A stretch of 64,000 bases of DNA, taken from positions 6,798,001-6,862,000 of the forward strand of contig NC_083522.1 in the NCBI RefSeq assembly GCF_032362555.1, given 5' to 3'. This document shows positions 60,866 through 64,000 of the stretch, in pieces; the stretch's first letter is position 1; the number at the start of each line of letters is the position of its first letter. A program made the position numbers and the translations under genes. The stretch is from Amyelois transitella (lineage: Eukaryota > Arthropoda > Insecta > Lepidoptera > Pyralidae). The notes beneath the pieces were generated by a model, which was not told where the DNA came from, did not search any database, and worked only from the letters and a program-made list of their open reading frames with translations.

Positions 60866-62274
60866 TTTCGGAAGCGCCGAGCGGGATAACCGTTAAACTA
60901 TTTCACATGAAGCTTTACAATACCACCTCATTCTAGTAAACTACAGTATGTAATACGAGGCTTTTGTAATACCACGAAGGTCGCTGAGAGTTCAATCATT
61001 GATTAATTTGTCTGTTAGATATAGTTTTCAGAATAATGGTAATTATTTTTATATTTGTTTATTGGATCTGAATTTTAGACAACCCATGTAATAGCAACTC
61101 TCGCGCCTTAATTTGTATTCAAGACGGGTGTTTGGTAAAGTTTTAAGGTTGCATTTATCATATTAATAAGAAATTTATTAAAGAAATAATTGTGTCAATA
61201 ATTTACTCACAATTTGTTACATCGATATATTTTTTAAGCAAATAGGTTTGTAAAAGAAATAAAATAAATAGTTTATTTTGCGAATTTTGGTTTTCATTTC
61301 CAAATCAATATATTATGTATCCGCAGCAGACCTTGTAATAAAAGACTAAACTACTCATTAGCCTCGAACTTTGACCTCGCAATAATTTTTTTACGAAATT
61401 GTGTTAATTTTACTGACAGACTACACACACCTTTAAAATTTCATCTAAATCAGATCATATAGTTCAAAGGTTACAAAGATTCAAAAAAGTGTTTTTGCCC
61501 TAAGGGTATTTTAATATGGTGCAATCCATTAAAGAAAAACTGGCCTAACTTACTGATTTTGTAGCACTGAGTAAATTTTTCCCTTCTAACAACTAGATTC
61601 TCAATAAATAGATAGCAGAATGCCCGCAAAAAACAAATTAGACCTACATGAAACAAACTTCTATTGTCAAAATGCGTGACGCGCACAAAGGCACAGGTTC
61701 GAATCCCAATTATTTTTTAAGTTATAGTTTGAATATTAACCGATGCTCTTACGGTGGGGGAAATCATCGTGAGTTCATCATCATGACAGATTACACCTTT
61801 TTTGTCTAATTTATCCAAAATAAACTTGTGCCAGCTTTATTTTGGATAAAAATAATGATTAATATGAAATAATGAATAATGATAATACAGTCTTTTGTAA
61901 TTTGTTGTTGTGCTCAAAAAAGCTACCATATAATAAAACACTGTCACTGTGGAGGGAAAGGTCGGAGTGGGAAGACCTAGACGAACGTATCTTGATCAAA
62001 TTAAGGACGTCCTGGTAAAGGGTCAGGTCAAAAGTACCCGAAACCGCCGAGATTGCATGAAGAGAGTTATGAATGTGGATGAAGCGAAGGAAATATGCAG
62101 AGATCGTGGCAAGTGGAAAGAAGTAGTCTCTGCCTACCCCTCCGGGAAAGAGGCGTGATTTTATGTATGTATGTATGTATAATAAAACACATAAATACAA
62201 ATATGACGAAACCTATATTAAAAGTAGATATACATATATTTATATTAAACATTTAAAGCTTCATTCTTAGAAAG
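60866..62274. other. hnRNP K 3' UTR and spacer to the LysM gene
   Basis: No coding exon. AATAAA motifs at 61258, 61263 and 61337 probably end hnRNP K transcripts. Positions 61945-62180 are a LINE-tail repeat. A B-box-like ggttcgaatccc at 61697 stands alone without a tRNA fold. Confidence 0.6.
61945..62180 (+). repeat. LINE-tail repeat (family R2), best copy
   Basis: An open frame reads GRPRRTYLDQIKDVL, CMKRVMNVDEAKEI and RGKWKEVVSAYPSGKE. This resembles the C-terminal tail of non-LTR retrotransposon ORFs (RGR..R..DQI and the DR..W..VV pattern). The copy ends in a (tatg)n tract at 62160-62178. It comes from a family different from the intact LINE at 28287-31503. Confidence 0.75.
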
Positions 62275-63381
62275 TTATGTCATATTCTTTAGAATATTAT
62301 TTGTATTGTTAGAGCCATGAAATTGCATCAACTCATGTGGCTTTTCTAAAAAGAACAAAACATAAACAATAGGTATCAGAACACCTAAAACCAGGACACA
62401 GCTCAGTAAATGGTACCACTTCAGTCCAAAATCAGCACCTTGTGACGTCAGCTGCTTCACCACAACAGTTTCTACACTTTCTTTGTTTTTATTACTCGGC
62501 AACAGTTGGGTATCCTCAGACACAGGCTCCAGCAGTTCAGTATCAGTGTATGGAATCAATGATGGCGCCAGCTTACTATTTAAAACAATTTTGTTGTAAT
62601 CAATCTCACAATCATTATTTCCTTTAGTCAAACTATCATTCAATAGTATGTTACTATGGTTCCCTCTATTGTGTAAATTGGTATTTAAATCTTGGAAAAG
62701 CGAATTCTTTGGAGTCTCCTTAGAAGTGGAAGGCACAGGATTAACAATAGTCATTGGCAATGTTTCAGTTAAAATAGAGTATGGTGTAACTGGTACCTTG
62801 ATTGTTCGTCTGGCAAATATTTCATTATCCTTATGAATATGATTTACCCTTTTCAATTCTGAAATCTGAAGAAACACTTTTAATCAAACTAGGATATTTA
62901 GATAAAATAATGTGGAGTTTATAAGAATATTTATAAGATTGTTTTGATATGAATTTATTAATGGGAAATGTCTCATCTTAGTATGTGTTCAAGAATCAGA
63001 TAAGTGCTCATAATCACAAAACAACCAACATAATACATGACAATATGATCATAAAGTTTGGTATAAAATAGTTCCAACAAATAAAATTAAATAAAGGTAC
63101 ATACGGAAGAATGAAATCGTAGCGCGATGGCTTGCAAAGTATCACCTTCGAGTACTTGCGCTTCAATATAATGTTCTGGTTGTTTCATTTTGTGTAGTTG
63201 TATTTGGTTCTGGTTATCTAAATCAGCATTATGACTAGAACCTGTATTATATGCCAGAACATCATCTCCACCGTGCATTATTCGTGTCCTATAGAAAATA
63301 CATACAAGAAGCAATAATGTAACACGTAAACAACAAAGGGGATCTTTAACGTTTCATAAAATGAATTTACCTTTGTTTCAT
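62275..63381 (-). CDS. LysM domain membrane protein, LYSMD3/LYSMD4 type
   Basis: Three coding exons on the minus strand: 63381-63371 (only 11 nt), 63288-63105 and 62865-62275, for 261 residues. A LysM domain at about residues 46-96 reads YIEAQVLEGDTLQAIALRF and continues across the junction as HSS|ISELKRVNHIHKDNEIFA. It is followed by RRTIKVP, as in animal LYSMD3/4. A Ser/Asn/Thr-rich linker leads to one membrane segment at about 212-238 (LLSCVLVLGVLIPIVYVLFF) and a short tail. There is no signal peptide, so a type II topology with a cytosolic LysM is likely. Function in animals is poorly known. The start ATG (63381) is the only one in frame with exon 2 upstream of its first internal Met. An upstream out-of-frame ATG lies at 63414. 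Confidence 0.88.
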
Positions 63382-64000
63382 TGTCCAAAACAACGCTCAA
63401 TCTTTTTGATTCTAGCATGACCCAATGTAAATTAACAGTATACTTGTACTTTCAATAATATATTTTGATTTTATTGTTATTAAAATAGGAAAAACACAGC
63501 TGTTAACTTTTATTCAACAGAACAAAAAAATGTTTTTAAGGTTTTGACATTTGATTTGACACATCATTAAAATTTGACATCCAGTTACGGCTGTCATTTG
63601 TCACACGTGTCATGTCACGTTCCGTGGTATGACCATTTCAGTCGATACTTTATGGGTTTAATGGGTATTTTATCTATTGTCGCATACAAAGTATAGTTTT
63701 TAGGAAATAAAAACTTTCGAGTATGGCCTTTGAGAGTATGTCATTTTTTCTATCAAACTACAACAGACAGCTTTACTTTTCAGGATAATATAATTATTAC
63801 ATATTCCTAAATTGTTTATGATTAACGGCATAAAGAAAATAAAAATGTAACTAAGACTTATATTGCCAAAAAAATATGGGCATTCTAAAAGAGAAGAGAA
63901 AAATAAGAAGCCAAAAATCTGATTGTTAAAATACCTGTCTGTCTGTATGTTTGTACTGCACATGACGCAATAACTATTGCTTCGATTTGAATACAGTTTT
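63382..64000. other. upstream region of the LysM gene
   Basis: No coding exon supported. Positions 63382-63660 should contain the 5' UTR and promoter of the LysM gene. Beyond that nothing is recognised; the short ORFs are unlike any family I know. Confidence 0.4.

Noticed and set aside
61680-61720. tRNA gene suggested by ggttcgaatccc
   Set aside because: Only a B-box-like motif is present; no acceptor or anticodon stems pair.
1-64000. CRISPR array, bacterial operon or defence system
   Set aside because: All genes are spliced animal genes; no regularly spaced repeats with unique spacers are present.

Overview
The window looks like nuclear DNA of a moth or butterfly. The genes are insect-like and intron-bearing, with canonical GT/AG junctions. 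The DNA between them is AT-rich and filled with short interspersed repeats of types I know from lepidopteran genomes, for example the 'cccgcgacttcgtccgcg' type and the 'gtagacagagccaacag' type. The species cannot be named from the sequence alone. Exon chains were assembled by hand by matching splice sites, reading phase and protein-family similarity; every recognised gene gives a single open frame.

Layout. Positions 737-3514 (minus) hold a SREK1-type SR splicing regulator with four coding exons. Upstream of it and divergent, 4751-8554 (plus) holds a small coiled-coil protein gene that I cannot name. A hAT-like element (3745-4367) sits between the two start codons. A second hAT-like element (7028-8494, exact 8-bp target duplication) interrupts the last coding exon of the coiled-coil gene. 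Positions 9456-21629 (minus) hold an axonemal inner-arm dynein heavy chain of the DNAH7/DNAH12/DNAH3 group, with nearly all of its coding sequence in one 11.7-kb exon. Positions 24236-27660 (minus) hold a six-exon STIMATE (TMEM110) orthologue. A full-length RTE-like LINE with an intact 1035-residue ORF and 9-bp target duplications (28278-31512) lies upstream of STIMATE. Positions 31513-47751 show no coding gene. They hold repeats, a 58-bp perfect palindrome and a 207-bp nearly perfect inverted repeat, and probably also the untranslated first exon of the next gene. Positions 47762-60865 (plus) hold an hnRNP K orthologue with ten coding exons, three KH domains and an RGG/glycine-rich linker. Its longest intron contains several GC-rich islands that may be alternative promoters. 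Positions 62275-63381 (minus) hold a LYSMD3/4-type LysM membrane protein.

The genes do not form a pathway; this is an ordinary syntenic block. Two act on pre-mRNA or RNA (SREK1, hnRNP K), one in motile cilia or sperm tails (dynein), one at ER-plasma membrane contacts (STIMATE), and one is a membrane LysM protein. The most notable observations are about genome structure. They are the transposon that splits a coding exon, a young long inverted repeat that could act as a hairpin-RNA source, the long palindrome, an apparently intact LINE, and the almost intronless giant dynein. I found no clearly new multi-gene system.
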